Of a stretch of 64,000 nt of DNA, positions 1-11,300 are shown one piece after another. Positions within the stretch are counted from its first letter, which is position 1. Each line of letters begins with the position of its first letter. The translations under genes and the position numbers were made by a program. Source of the DNA: Pomacea canaliculata (Eukaryota > Mollusca > Gastropoda > Architaenioglossa > Ampullariidae); assembly GCF_003073045.1 (NCBI RefSeq), contig NC_037594.1, forward strand, positions 27,640,737-27,704,736. The letters are read 5' to 3'. The notes under the pieces are model-generated. The model made no database searches. It was given only the letters and a program-made list of their open reading frames with translations, and was not told where the DNA came from.

Positions 1-587
1 ATCTACATTTGACAGCCTAACAAAATAGAAATATCTAAAATTAGTTTATATATGATTAAAGCTCCAAAATATCCCTACTGGTCAATGGACTTTCTCTTTG
101 AAAAAACAGTGCTGGCATGTCACGTACACTGTACAATCATGTAGATTGTGAGGCAAACAAGCAAACCTCCACCTAAAAATGTACTAAATGACTGAAGATA
201 GGCAAACAATGGAAACAGACCAAAAATGTATCTACCATTCCGTGAACTTCTTCGTGGGAGTAAAGATACTTATAACATAAAACGTGATTACAACTATATT
301 TTGCAGGCAAGAAAAAAAACAACAAAAACAAAAACACAAAACAAAACAAACAAACAAACAAAAAAATTAAGTTTGGATTATAAATGTTAAGAAATTCTTA
401 TTTCCACAGATAATGAGAAGAGTATAAAATAATCATCATTCCACCCACACAAACATTGTCAGTCCAGGGAACGTTTCACTTTGTCGCACCTTCCTGGTGT
501 TTGTGCGTTTCGGATCGCAATTGTTGACCAAAGTGGACAGTTTCGTATCTCATTTGTTTCTATATTAATGAAAAAATAATCACTTAC

Positions 588-661
588 CGAATTGCCATGA
601 CTTTGGCTATTCTGAAAGCAAAGCGAAGAGTACGACCTGCTCTCTCCCAGGTTTTCCGCAC
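588..661 (-). CDS. Alternative exon b of CNBD2-like copy 1 (74 nt)
   Basis: Bounded by acceptor ctgctctacag and donor gtaagtg, phase 0 to phase 2, encoding VRKTWERAGRTLRFAFRIAK then VMAIR. Sister of the exon at 1352-1425. Most likely a mutually exclusive alternative. It could instead be the second exon of a further tandem paralogue beyond the window edge. Confidence 0.55.
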
Positions 662-2712
662 CTGTAGAGCAGACAACAATTAAGTGATATTTGCAATTGA
701 GTGATATTTGATATATTAAGTGATATTGGCACCTGCCATTTTCAAAAGACAAAGGAAATCCAAAGAAATTCCCTGTCTATAACAAGTTAAACTGTTGTTT
801 TATTTTAGTGGTGTACAGTTAAATTCTTAGTATCGCTAGTTTGTCAATGGAGGGCTTTAATGTCATCCTTGTGTCACCAAACCAGAAAATCTTTACACAA
901 TGATCGAAATAAATTCTGTACCGTTTTATTTAAGATTCCTACACTCGTTTGAATTCACAGAAAATCAGGGACATATTAATGGAGTACAAAATAGACACCA
1001 CAATACAAGTCTTGCCTTTTGGGATAATACAGCTTGCATTAAGCTCTTCTTCAGCTTCACAGACCTTTGTATTCTTTTTTCGCTCCTTGAGACACATCGT
1101 TTCTTTTAATAATTTATTTGTGCAGTTAAGGTAAATATTAGTTGACATGCACCATTCTGTAAGCAAGAAATCACTAGAAAATTAAAGATAATCGGTAAGA
1201 GATGAGTAAAAAATGTATTAAGATGGGACAAGCGGGTGGGAATTATACCTTCACAACAAAAGAACATGTCTCTGGAGGTGTGTTCCACATTGTAGAATAA
1301 AGTGTATCACTAGATATCTCACACTGTAACTCTGTGTTTGAGAATACATACCGTTTCTTGATGTACTTAGCGCATCTGATGCTAATCCGAACAAAATTAA
1401 ATGCTTTAATCCAGAGTTGCCGTACCTGTTGACAAAAATAAATAAACAAAACGAGGTATTGGCAATTGTCTCTTAGAACTGTAGTCGTGCCCTGTGTAAA
1501 AATACACTTTTGGTTTGAATTATTTTTTACTGAGGACTTCCCATATAGGATGGTGGGGACCGTAAACTCATGTTAGATTATTTTCTATAAAATACCATGG
1601 AGAGCGAAAGGTGTGACGCAGACGTTTCATAAAGGATCCATATGGAGAAATATGTTCGTGAGGTCGAGAACGATCTGAAAATTAACTGACTTTTGAAATG
1701 TTCTGTGACAACTGGTCACACAAAGGAGACTTTTTCCAGGTATCTACCTGAGGGTGGCGTAATACGACAAAATCTGCACTAAGATTGACGATGCCGTCTC
1801 TTTGACTACGAGTAGTACTAATACTAGAAGTAACAAATTCTAGAGTACATTGTATACTGCTCATCCACCTGCAATTTAGTATTAAAAAATTGTAAAAAAC
1901 ACATTATATTAGTTTCTTTTAGAAAGTTTAAGATCAATTTTGCTGAGTCTGTTGGTTATCAATTACAAATGGAGAACTGTAGCCAATTCGGAAACCTTAG
2001 CTTTCTATGCTTTGCCAGTATCTGGCTCGATGGTGGAGACCTTTGACACAGAACTAACATATGGCTGGAGAATTGATGTCAACGGATTATAAAGTAGCGG
2101 TCAAAATCTTACCCTCGCTACTGTTTTACTTCAAACGTAACAACAGTCATTGTAAACAATTAGGAACGAATTTATAGGATGTTGGAAAAGAGTGTGTGAG
2201 AGAGAGAGAGAGAGCACTTTAAAAGTCTTACCTCGAACGACCGTCGAGATTCTTCTGAACTCTTGAGAAATGGCAACTTCAAAAAGTCTCTCATATTATC
2301 AGAAGGCCTTAATAATAAAAAAGTAGATTTTTTAGGCGCAAATTCTCCTTGAAAGTAGGTACAGAAACAAAATAAAATACACAAATATAAAGAGATATAC
2401 GAAAAAAGCATTCAGAGACCACAACGCATCAATAAACAAATAGACAGGGAGAGAGTTACATCGATAAACATCTATCTGGGTGCACGCCATTTTGGTTTAG
2501 CAAGTTTCGATCTCCATCTTAGAATTTTCTAGTCAAAGTGTTCTCTGCTTATCTCAGAAAATCATGTCTTACTGTCCTGATGTTGTTCTGCTTCTCTCAT
2601 TGACATCAAGACTTTGAGACTTTCTCTTTCTCTCATGCCACTGTACAGACAACAGCGAGAAAACTGGGAATTACTAGTGACAAGTATTAGTCAGCTAAAG
2701 ATGCAGTTTGCC

Positions 2713-2770
<58 letters not shown>

Positions 2771-2801
2771 GTCATCGTCATCGTCGTCGTCGTCGTCGTC
2801 G

Positions 2802-2841
<40 letters not shown>

Positions 2842-3634
2842 TTTGTTTTGTGATACTAAAGATTAAGGTAGATTGTACTTCTTCTGAAATTTTACTGACC
2901 TGTAGCCTTTGATATCTTCCTTCCTTCCCGACAGAGTCAAACCTGATGCTTGGCCTCTGATGGGTTCCTTCCTTCCCGACAGAGTCAGACCTGGCGCATG
3001 GCCTCTCATGTGTTCCTTCCTTCCAGGAAGAGTCAGACCTGGTGCTTGGCCTCTGATGTGTTCCTTCCTTCCCGACAGAGTCAGACCTGGTGCTTGGACT
3101 CTGATGTGTTCCTTCCTTCCAAGCAGAGTCAGACCTGGTTCTTGGCCTCTGATGTGTTCCTTCCTTCCAAGCAGAGTCAGACCTGGTTCTTGGCCTCTGA
3201 TGTGTTCCTTCCTTCCAAGCAGAGTCAGACCTGGTGCTTGGCCTCTGATGTGTTCCTTCCTTCCACGCAGAGTCAGACCTGGTGCTTGGCCGAGTCTTTT
3301 CCGAAAATAGTGGTATTTGAGTCGGTTTCGAAACTCTTTTATGAAGCAAACTTTGGAGTTTTCTTTGCCTTTCAGCCTGAAGATTTTTGAACGATGGCAT
3401 CCGGGCTTGATTCCAGCTGGGACAAGAACGTTTAGATTGAAAATGTTTGTTTTCTGATTTACGTTTGACGGAAGGACTATTTCTTTTGATGTTCGTGTTA
3501 GTAGCATTTAATTTAACTGGTGCCAGTGTGGTTTCTCTATAGCCACGTATGTCAGATTGTTGCTTTGTTAGGTCCTGATAACATCCCGTTGCTGTGTCCG
3601 TCCATCTGTACTTTTTATTGTCACACTTGTCCAC
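588..3634 (-). CDS. CNBD2-like gene copy 1, 5' part (partial, runs off the left edge)
   Basis: Partial minus-strand gene whose recognised 5' coding exon ends at 2900 with donor gtcagt after RLQ. From the in-frame ATG at 3400 this exon is 501 nt (167 codons). The frame stays open upstream to 3634, so an earlier start or upstream exon is possible. The segment MPSFKNLQAERQRKLQSLL resembles VPSLAALRVERQKGRELDRF in the plus-strand gene at 5.4-14.3 kb, and both exons end in phase 0 after a Gln, so I read the two as paralogues. Most of the exon is a 16-residue tandem repeat (unit RPSTRSDSAWKEGTHQ). The next coding exon is one of two 74-nt alternatives (1352-1425 or 588-661). The cNMP-binding part expected of the family would lie left of this window. 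An ORF of similar codon use at 2172-2411 does not join in phase and was left out. The family assignment is inference from the paralogue. Confidence 0.55.
1352..1425 (-). CDS. Alternative exon a of CNBD2-like copy 1 (74 nt)
   Basis: Bounded by acceptor tttgtcaacag and donor gtatgt. It starts in phase 0 and ends in phase 2, encoding VRQLWIKAFNFVRISIRCAK then YIKKR. Basic and amphipathic, like the Arg-rich N-terminal helix of CNBD2-type proteins. It has the same length and phase as the exon at 588-661 and clear sequence resemblance to it (VR-x-x-W ... R-x-x-x-R-x-AK). Because 74 is not divisible by 3, using both in one mRNA would shift the frame. Confidence 0.55.
2705..2843. repeat. (CAT)n/(CGT)n trinucleotide microsatellite
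   Basis: About 45 trinucleotides of CAT with an internal CGT block. On the minus strand it reads as a long Asp run that continues the frame of the CNBD2-like copy 1 exon past its donor at 2900, so retention of that intron would append an acidic tail. The splice donor makes this unlikely as the main product. Confidence 0.9.
2911..3292. repeat. 48-bp minisatellite, about 8 copies, inside coding exon
   Basis: Tandem unit of 48 bp (core ttccttcccgacagagtcag). The unit is a multiple of three, so it encodes a 16-residue repeat on the minus strand (copy 1 of the CNBD2-like pair), and all copies keep that frame. Several other frames are also open, as expected of a 3n repeat. Copies differ by a few substitutions each. 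Confidence 0.9.
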
Positions 3635-4078
3635 TCACGAAGGTCTGTCAAAAATCGGAAAAAGTCCACTGTCCACTAGAAAGGGGGTGTTCTGAAAATC
3701 ATCTACAGCTATGGTTATTTTGTTTATTGTGATCATATTGCGAGCTTCAAGTTATACTCGCAGGTCTTCGGCCTGTTGTTGGATCTTTAACGAATTTGTT
3801 TCTGTAATTTTTAAGGGTTAGGACGTTGATAAGAAGAAATAAAGCATGGACAGACGAAGAGATGCATAAAGAAAGCAGTTGGCTGATCGTTTTATTTTTA
3901 ACAGAGACAAAGAGAGAGAGAGAGAGGAAAAAAACATTTTGGAGACAGCTTCCAAACTTTCAGACATTTTACGTGAATAGAAATCTCCAGAAGGTTTCTC
4001 ACCTGTGTTTATCCTCCATGTCTCCATGTCGTCACAGGGGAACGTCATGAGGAAAATTGCGTCATATTCGTGTTGACA

Positions 4079-4086
4079 TGACGTCA
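4079..4086. promoter_or_regulatory. Perfect CRE palindrome TGACGTCA between divergent genes
   Basis: TGACGTCA lies between the two head-to-head CNBD2-like genes (first recognised coding exons at or below 3634 and at 5399). Half-sites repeat beside it (tgacatgacg at 4099). This is the consensus cAMP-response element bound by CREB/ATF. Function here is inference, and 8-bp palindromes occur by chance. Confidence 0.3.
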
Positions 4087-4262
4087 TATTCATGTTGACA
4101 TGACGTTGTTCACACGTGTTCTTGGTCCATGATATTTATAGCACTGACGTAATCAAACTAAAGAGGAAGTTCCCGGACGTATATAGAGATTAGTTCGTGG
4201 GTAGCTGATGCTGAGGAACGCTGTTTCTACGGCCATCTTGGCCTCCATGGACGCGGCTACGC

Positions 4263-4769
4263 CTAGTAGATGACAGTCCTTACTACTACTTCTACTTCTA
4301 CTATAAAATAAATTGGTCTTTCTCTCTCTGCTGTAGCTGATTCACACACTTCTCTCTTCGTCGGCAAATGTTTCAAATAAACAATTGATATCATGAAATC
4401 CTTACTCCCCATCTGGACTTCTCCTCCATCGTCTCCTTCCATACTTTCCATGCAGTCATGAAAATCTGACAGTGATATATATATATATATCGTCGTCTGT
4501 TTCTTCTTTTTCTTATGTTTTCTTTCTCGTGAGGCATCTGAAACCGTGACGCATTTTTCCCGAATGACGTGTGACTCTAACGCTGGGTCCAGCCATGGAA
4601 AGCGAACCTGGCGATGGGAATCTTTTGCATACTTTTGTTGTTCAAAAGAGGTAACAGACTTTTTGTTTAGACTGACGTAACGTATAAGTAAACTTATCAC
4701 AAGTAAAATTATCCCATTAAGAAAAATTATCGCTGGTAGCAAGCCTAACATCTCAGATAATCCCGTCAC
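4263..4769 (-). other. Open frame with one hydrophobic segment, unassigned
   Basis: A 168-codon frame whose N-terminus holds a hydrophobic stretch (LLPAIIFLNGIILLVISLLI) followed by basic and low-complexity sequence including a K run and YIYIYI from an (AT)n tract. The C-terminal half reads through simple repeats, so much of it is probably chance. It lies upstream of CNBD2-like copy 1 and could hold a short 5' exon. No family recognised. Confidence 0.2.
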
Positions 4770-4936
4770 ACAGATGATGATGAGGAAATCTGATATCTGA
4801 ACACCAGAGGTCAGAGACCTTTATGACAGATGTCAAGGCCATGGGTCTTTAGGGATGTCTACACCGACAGGGACGATGAGGGATTTTAAACAGAGGGGGA
4901 AGACAGGGAGTTGGAGGAATGTGATCAAGATATCGA

Positions 4937-4944
4937 TGATGATA

Positions 4945-4996
<52 letters not shown>
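4937..4996. repeat. (ATG)n microsatellite
   Basis: About 20 ATG/GAT trinucleotides. Poly-Met and poly-His frames over it are artefacts. Confidence 0.9.
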
Positions 4997-4997
<1 letters not shown>

Positions 4998-5183
4998 AGA
5001 AAATGTCTTCACAGTGCCTCAGTATGGGAAGAGACATTCTGTCACGGTCTGCTGCTTTCCTAGAGTTTTGGACAGAATGAATAATAATGCTTAAAACCAG
5101 CATGTCAACTATTGTGATACTATAATAACTGCCAGGAGAAGAATTGCTGTTGAGGTTTACGAATGTGACATATTTAGCGATGA

Positions 5184-5384
5184 TAAAATAAAATAAAATA
5201 AAATAAAATAAAATAAAATAAAATAAAATAAAATAAAATAAAATAAAATAAAATAAATAAAATAAAATAAAATAAAATAAAATAAAATAAAAATAAAATA
5301 AATAAAATAAAATAAAATAAAATAAAATAAAATAAAATAAAATAAAATAAAATAAAATAAAATAAAATAAAATAAAATAAAATA
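5184..5384. repeat. (AAAAT)n pentanucleotide repeat, about 200 bp
   Basis: Around 40 units of aaaat with two short register slips. It ends 15 bp before the splice acceptor (ttgtttctctcag) of the first recognised exon of CNBD2-like copy 2, so length variation here would change the spacing of branch point and acceptor. Confidence 0.95.
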
Positions 5385-5398
5385 ATTGTTTCTCTCAG

Positions 5399-8300
5399 AT
5401 TCCCTCCAGGCCTTTGTATGGACTTGGACGCAGCTCGTAAGAGTGATTGTGGTCGAGATCCGGGCCTCAAGCAAACGATGCTGCATGGCGTCACCGGAAG
5501 TCGTGGGATGTCTCGAGACGTGGACACAACCAACAGCAGAACCAGAGCCAAGCCTGTGCCTGGTCCAGACAGAAACTTTCTCACCAGACGAGGTAGATTG
5601 AAGCTTCCTCACATCTCCACCTGCCGACAGACGGTGACGGTGCCATCTCTGGCAGCTCTGCGAGTGGAAAGGCAAAAAGGTCGCGAACTCGACCGCTTCT
5701 TAGCCTCGTTCAAGAAGAATCTCAAACCAGAGAAGGAGAAGATGCAACAGGTCACTGTAGCCGGCAGCCGAGCCTCAACAGCTGTCTCTGAGAGTAATAG
5801 GAAAGAAAGTGTAAAGTCTAATACACCTCAAAAATGTACGACAAAGGCAAGAACTCTTTTGGTTCATTCTTTCCCTTGTCATCTGTCTAATTATCGAAGA
5901 GGTTCATTTTGTATCAACGAATTCGTGATGTTCTGCTTATGGGGTATACTGAAACAATTTTTCAACAATTCACAAAATAATTCACAAAATTGCTCAGTTA
6001 AAGTGTTGAAGATTACAGTCTAGAAGAAAAAAAAATACATCCTATTTATAGGACAGGTCTCAATGTTTAATGTTGTCTTAGACTTGCAATTACATGCGGA
6101 GCCAGAAAGTTATTTTTTTATATTAAATGATACAGTTACTTTGCCATTTTGCTTTTGTCAACTGATTTAACTTCTGTTTCTCCAATTCAACAGAAATTAT
6201 GGAAAAAAGCCATTAGCTTGGTTTTATCTGTTATAAGAGTGGGCAACCAGATGGCGCTATGGTAAGACAGTCGCTATTAGACCAAACCAGAGAAATTAAA
6301 TGAGGCGTTTGTGTCAGCGGTTTTAAACTTTGACTCTTATTACGGAAGAGTAATAGATATATTCAGCGTCCACACTCCTGAAATAGAGAATCTTTTCTTA
6401 GTTGTGATAATAAATGGAGGATTCAGTCAGGAAGCGTAGCCGTAGCCGTAGCCGTAGCCGTAGCCGTGAGAGTAGTGGATGGCTGTGAGGAGATGAATAG
6501 TTTTAACAAACCCTGAGCAATCGCCGTATTCAGTGTTTCTTTCTGGCTCATCGATAAGCGAGTCAAGTGCAATCATCGTCGATAATATCGCCCCACAGAA
6601 GTTCGAGCAACATCCGGGCAACCCCGATAATCTTCAGTAGCGACTACGCACGCTGAGGTCATCTCTCTAATCATTAGCGAAATAAACAATCAGGCTCCCG
6701 CTCGTCTCTGTCAGTCTCATTTATCTATTTATATTAAAACTATTTATCTATAAATTGTTACATATAATAATAAAAGTGAAAACACGAGGAAAGGTATAAT
6801 TTGAAGGTAGTGGAAAGGACAACTAAAAGGGACACAACTAAGTACTTACATTTTTAGAAAGAGAAAATAAATCAATTACTATTATTCAGTGGCTACATAT
6901 CTTAGGAAGAAGCTTGTCGAACATGTTTACAAACATAAAAGTGGGATAGCACTTTCATAAACTTTGTCCTGACGAGCAGGTCTCTAGCACGGGAACGCAT
7001 TGCTCGTCAGACCTGCCCCGACACGGATGATGCAGAATACGAATTACTTCTTCGTCGGATGCTGTTTCCGAAAGAAAAAGTCGAACAGGAAATCATCAAA
7101 GGGGTTAGATTTATTTTCGAAGACAACACTACTCTCTTACTGTACAACTACTATGCCTGCTCCACAACTAAAACATTTTCACTGTTTATATGGTTTACTG
7201 CATTGTAATGAAACTATTCATGGCAACTGGACAGCAAGAAAGGCTGAGACAAAAGTATCCAACCTTAGAAACTGAAGAGCGGCAAAAAGTCTTCAGTTCT
7301 CTAAAGTAAATACTTCAGATTTAAAGAAGCTGTAGTTGGCTTTCGTTTACCTTTCCAATTTGTTCACCTTCGTCTTTGTACGCAGCCAATGCTGAGTTTT
7401 CAATATTCTCTGAATCCTTTTGTTTCAGTTTACGCGGAGTAAACAGATTCAAAGGATCATGTTGCTGCCACCAGAAAGAAGAACACGAAAGGACTGCTAT
7501 ATGGTCAGTAAATCCATTTGTCGAGGAAGCACTTTGAATTCGCATGTTTCGGGGCCGAGGTTCTTGTGTTTATTTACGATCAACGAGCGACAAGCTTCGA
7601 AGGTCCATCTGAGTAAAGACCCTTCCAAACAGGACAAACTTCAAACATTTTTGAATAAGTTCAGCAAAGCTGTGTATAAAGATCACATGCAACAATTGAT
7701 TTTGATGAGAAGGTTCTGGACATTGGAACTTTAGTCAATGTGCTGAGCTAAGTCCAGACTTGTTTGTCAATACATTTGACAATACAACATTTAGGCCGTT
7801 TGGAGAGTGATTCTTCGGAAAATGACTCAAGAACGGACTTTGAACAAGGACCAACAGTAATGTATAACGGCTTCTACTGTTTCAGGTGGTGTATAAATTA
7901 CAGACCATAGAGGAATTTCAGAAGCTTCCTCTTCATATTCAGATCGACATTGTTTCTCGTGGACACTTAATGATGTAAGTACAACCGTGATTTATCTCGG
8001 AATCATCTTGACTTCTAAGTTGGTGAGTGTTTAGTTTCATTCTGATTTCTCTTGAAACCTTTTTCATCATATCACCAACAAATAATAACCCCATTTTTAT
8101 GCTTAAATACTTTCTTTTGCAGAACAAAAAGCAAGCGAATCCTTATTCGCGATGGACATGAAGCCATGAACTGGTATTTCATTGTGTGTGGAGAAGGTAC
8201 TTTGTTTCCATGTGTAGTTGGATTGCAGACTGACCATTCCAAACAGCGTGTTCTTTCTGGTTACTGGGCAAATTAATAGTCCAATACTTCTGGCAACTTT

Positions 8301-11300
8301 TTAAAAGTGAAGATACAAAGTAATTAAATATAGACCTGTGTAATTAGTGGATAAAGTGCTCACTGTTATCCGTAGGAGGGTTTATTGCAACACAACGAGA
8401 TGGAGGACCACTGTGAGGGCATCACGGTCTTCAGACTGGACTGTGATGATGCCTGGGCTGCCTGTATGGATATGACAAAAAGCTAAATAATACAATAATA
8501 GCTGGTCATCGGATATCTAGTAATTATCAGATACCTTGACAAGATAGATACGTACATCAGTGTCACTTTTTTTCCCAGTAGGAAAAATATCATGAAATTG
8601 TTAGCAATTTTCATGAATTTGCTGACTTATTATTGCTGGTGTGGATTATCTATCTTTTATCTATCACGAGGCAGTTTTCTTAAACTAGATTTTTGATTGT
8701 TTGCAGGGATGATGCGCAGTAATGTGGTGGATTCCAGACAAAAGCGGGAAATTACGATCTTAACGCAGGGCATGTCACTTGGGGTGAGTAGACACTGTGC
8801 TACACAGAACTGGAAAACAAAAGTCGATAGATTTTCTGAATGACTTTATATATATATATATTGCTCCTTCAATGAGGATTTTAAATTAAAAAATAGACAT
8901 GCCTTGCCCGTAATTTACTGATACAGACACTTTAGGAGACATGCCATTACAACAGTTCTTGAAAGGATTCAACAGAAATGGTTCCCAATGTTATTCAGGA
9001 GGCAGAAATCAACAGTCAGGCTCCCTGGACGTGCACTGTGATCTCAACAACACCGATGCAGCTCATCTACCTCAGTAAGATGGACTACCTACATATTTTC
9101 CAAGAAAATCTCGAGATCCTCCCCGAGCACGTCCAGTTCCTCCAGTGAGTGGCTGTATAGCATCACAGGCTCTAGTGTTAGTAAGCTCCCTTTATTGGGG
9201 TTTGTAATGACACAAGGGCAGGCCACTCCAGTCAGCCGTACCTTGACCGCCACATGTCGTTGGGAGGATCACACGAATAGGTGAGGCAGATGACAGGACC
9301 CGCCATTCTTGTCTAGTGTGGGCGATGGTCAGCAGGTCATGTACAGGAGGATCAGTCCAGTCTTTGACATTCCTAAGTTCTTCATCTGACCACCCTCCTA
9401 GGTGCCAGGCCAGTCTTTGACAAGGTGTCGGGTCACATGACCAAAGCAGACCAGCTTACGTCGTCTGACGGTTACAAGTAGAAATTTCTGGTAATGCAGA
9501 GGTAGTAGAAGGATCGGGCTGGGCTCGATCTCACACATCACACCACGATGTGCCATGCACCACTGAGAACCTGTCCTGTGGGTTTCGGCTGTACGTATTC
9601 TTTGTCTACCGACCACTCTCTCTACAGAAATTGTTTACAGCCTTGCGCAAGGTTTTGCTAACCTAAACACTTCTTTACAAAACAACAACAATAAATCAAC
9701 CGCGTACGGTGTGCAATAACTTTCAAGCAAACAAAGAGGGTTGTGTGTGTGTGAGTGTAATTGAGGGGAGTCTGTAGGGGACAGGTAATTTACCTGAAAC
9801 TTGTTTACACCCTACAGAAACCTGCAACTTTCTACAGTTCGTCAGGGCTGGCAGATACGAAAACTGATTATATCTCTTTGCATACTTTTCTTAAAGGGAT
9901 ACTAAAGGCTTGTGATAAGGCTCTGGCGACGGTCAAACGTTTCAAAAATATATTTAGTTACAATTACAGAGCACGAGAGCATTACAGGAGAAATAAAGGA
10001 TTCGTTTCTCACTTAATTACCACTTATTAGCACTATTTCGGTTGCCGATGTTTATAAACATTGAAAAAATCAGTGAAATCGACCTTTGTGTCCTTCCGCC
10101 GAGTAACCACGATAGCTTCCCGAGATGGTCAAGCAGAGAGTCTTCTTGTGATGTTAGAGTCTTGTGACGTCAGTCTCCTTGTGACGTCACACGCACAGGA
10201 AGTGTCTGAGGTCATTGCGAAGATTTGACGTCATTTTATCGTATGACGCACTCTGTGTGTAAGGCTTGTAAGGCTCTGTCTGTCGGAAACTGATGAAAAG
10301 ACAATTTTTAATCTTTTCCATCTTTTCGTGGCAATCGGGTGCAGCACATTCTCGAGGCATGGTTGTCACTATGGAAACCACACGTCATAGGGTCACGTGA
10401 CGGAGAACGAGACTTTGTGGAAGCAAAAAAAGAGTCCCGTGTAATTTCTCTTATTAAACACAACATTCTACTAAAACATTCAACGTTTTCCACATGAACA
10501 CACATATAAATAGACGAGACTCAAATGTATCCTACTCTTTACGCCATTCTAAGCAGTTTAAGTTTGCCTTTAGAATTTCATTAAAAGAGAGAGAGAAAAA
10601 AATCCCTCGGAATGCGACATTCCTCTCGCTTGCTTTGAGAAATAGCGACAGACGATTGCAGTGACGGGTTGTAGTTCAACTTGCACACACTGCAGAACCG
10701 GACCTTTTATTTGCAAGCCTCATACCTTGAGCTTGAATACATTCATGTCTTGTGAAGTAATTCACTGACATTCAGCTACAAAAAATCCTGTCAAAGTCGC
10801 TTGCCACATTCACGTAAAGAGACACGGGTATCCACTGAGCCGGGTGTGCAGGTGTCAATGTTGTGAAGCATGTGAGAGCTCCTTGTTGAGAATAATGCTA
10901 GCAAAGTAAGGCAAAGCACCAGTCAATGAAAAACTATTATTTACTTGTGGAAACTTAGTTTTCGTAGTTACCCATATACACACAGGTAAACACACGTTTT
11001 CACCCGATATTTGCTTGTAAATACATACACACAACTCTATCTCTCTCTCTCTTTTACACCCACCCACACATCCACACACCCACACACCTACACACCCACA
11101 CACACAACTGTGAACAGCTAGATGTAGTTAGGCAAGATGACTTGTCCAGTCAGCAACCTATACACCCATACCTCTGTCCGTCATCATTTTTTTGTGGTGT
11201 CCACAGATTTTTATGACCTTAGACCTCACATTCAACACAAACGATTATAGCCGCCATGGCCAATCAGTTCCCTGTCTTAAAAATGTAAAGACTGTGTGGA

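Noticed and set aside
2614-2853. Poly-His frame
   Set aside because: Translation of the (CAT)n microsatellite.
2909-3390. Several overlapping plus-strand frames with SFLPDRVRPG-type repeats
   Set aside because: Alternate frames of the 48-bp repeat. The minus-strand frame is preferred because it joins a conserved N-terminal segment and ends at a donor in the right phase.
4900-5000. CRISPR-like or other short regular array
   Set aside because: Plain trinucleotide microsatellite in eukaryotic DNA; no spacer structure.
5157-5675. Long minus-strand frames rich in FILFYFILF
   Set aside because: They read through the (AAAAT)n array; periodic low-complexity translation, not a gene.
8376-8480. Coding-looking segment after acceptor ccgtag in CNBD2-like copy 2
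   Set aside because: It stops in the required phase, while joining 8196 directly to 8707 restores a normal cNMP fold.
10187-10505. THAP-containing frames as a host THAP gene
   Set aside because: They lie within a TTAA-flanked repeat with inverted termini and a second copy at 44220-44894.
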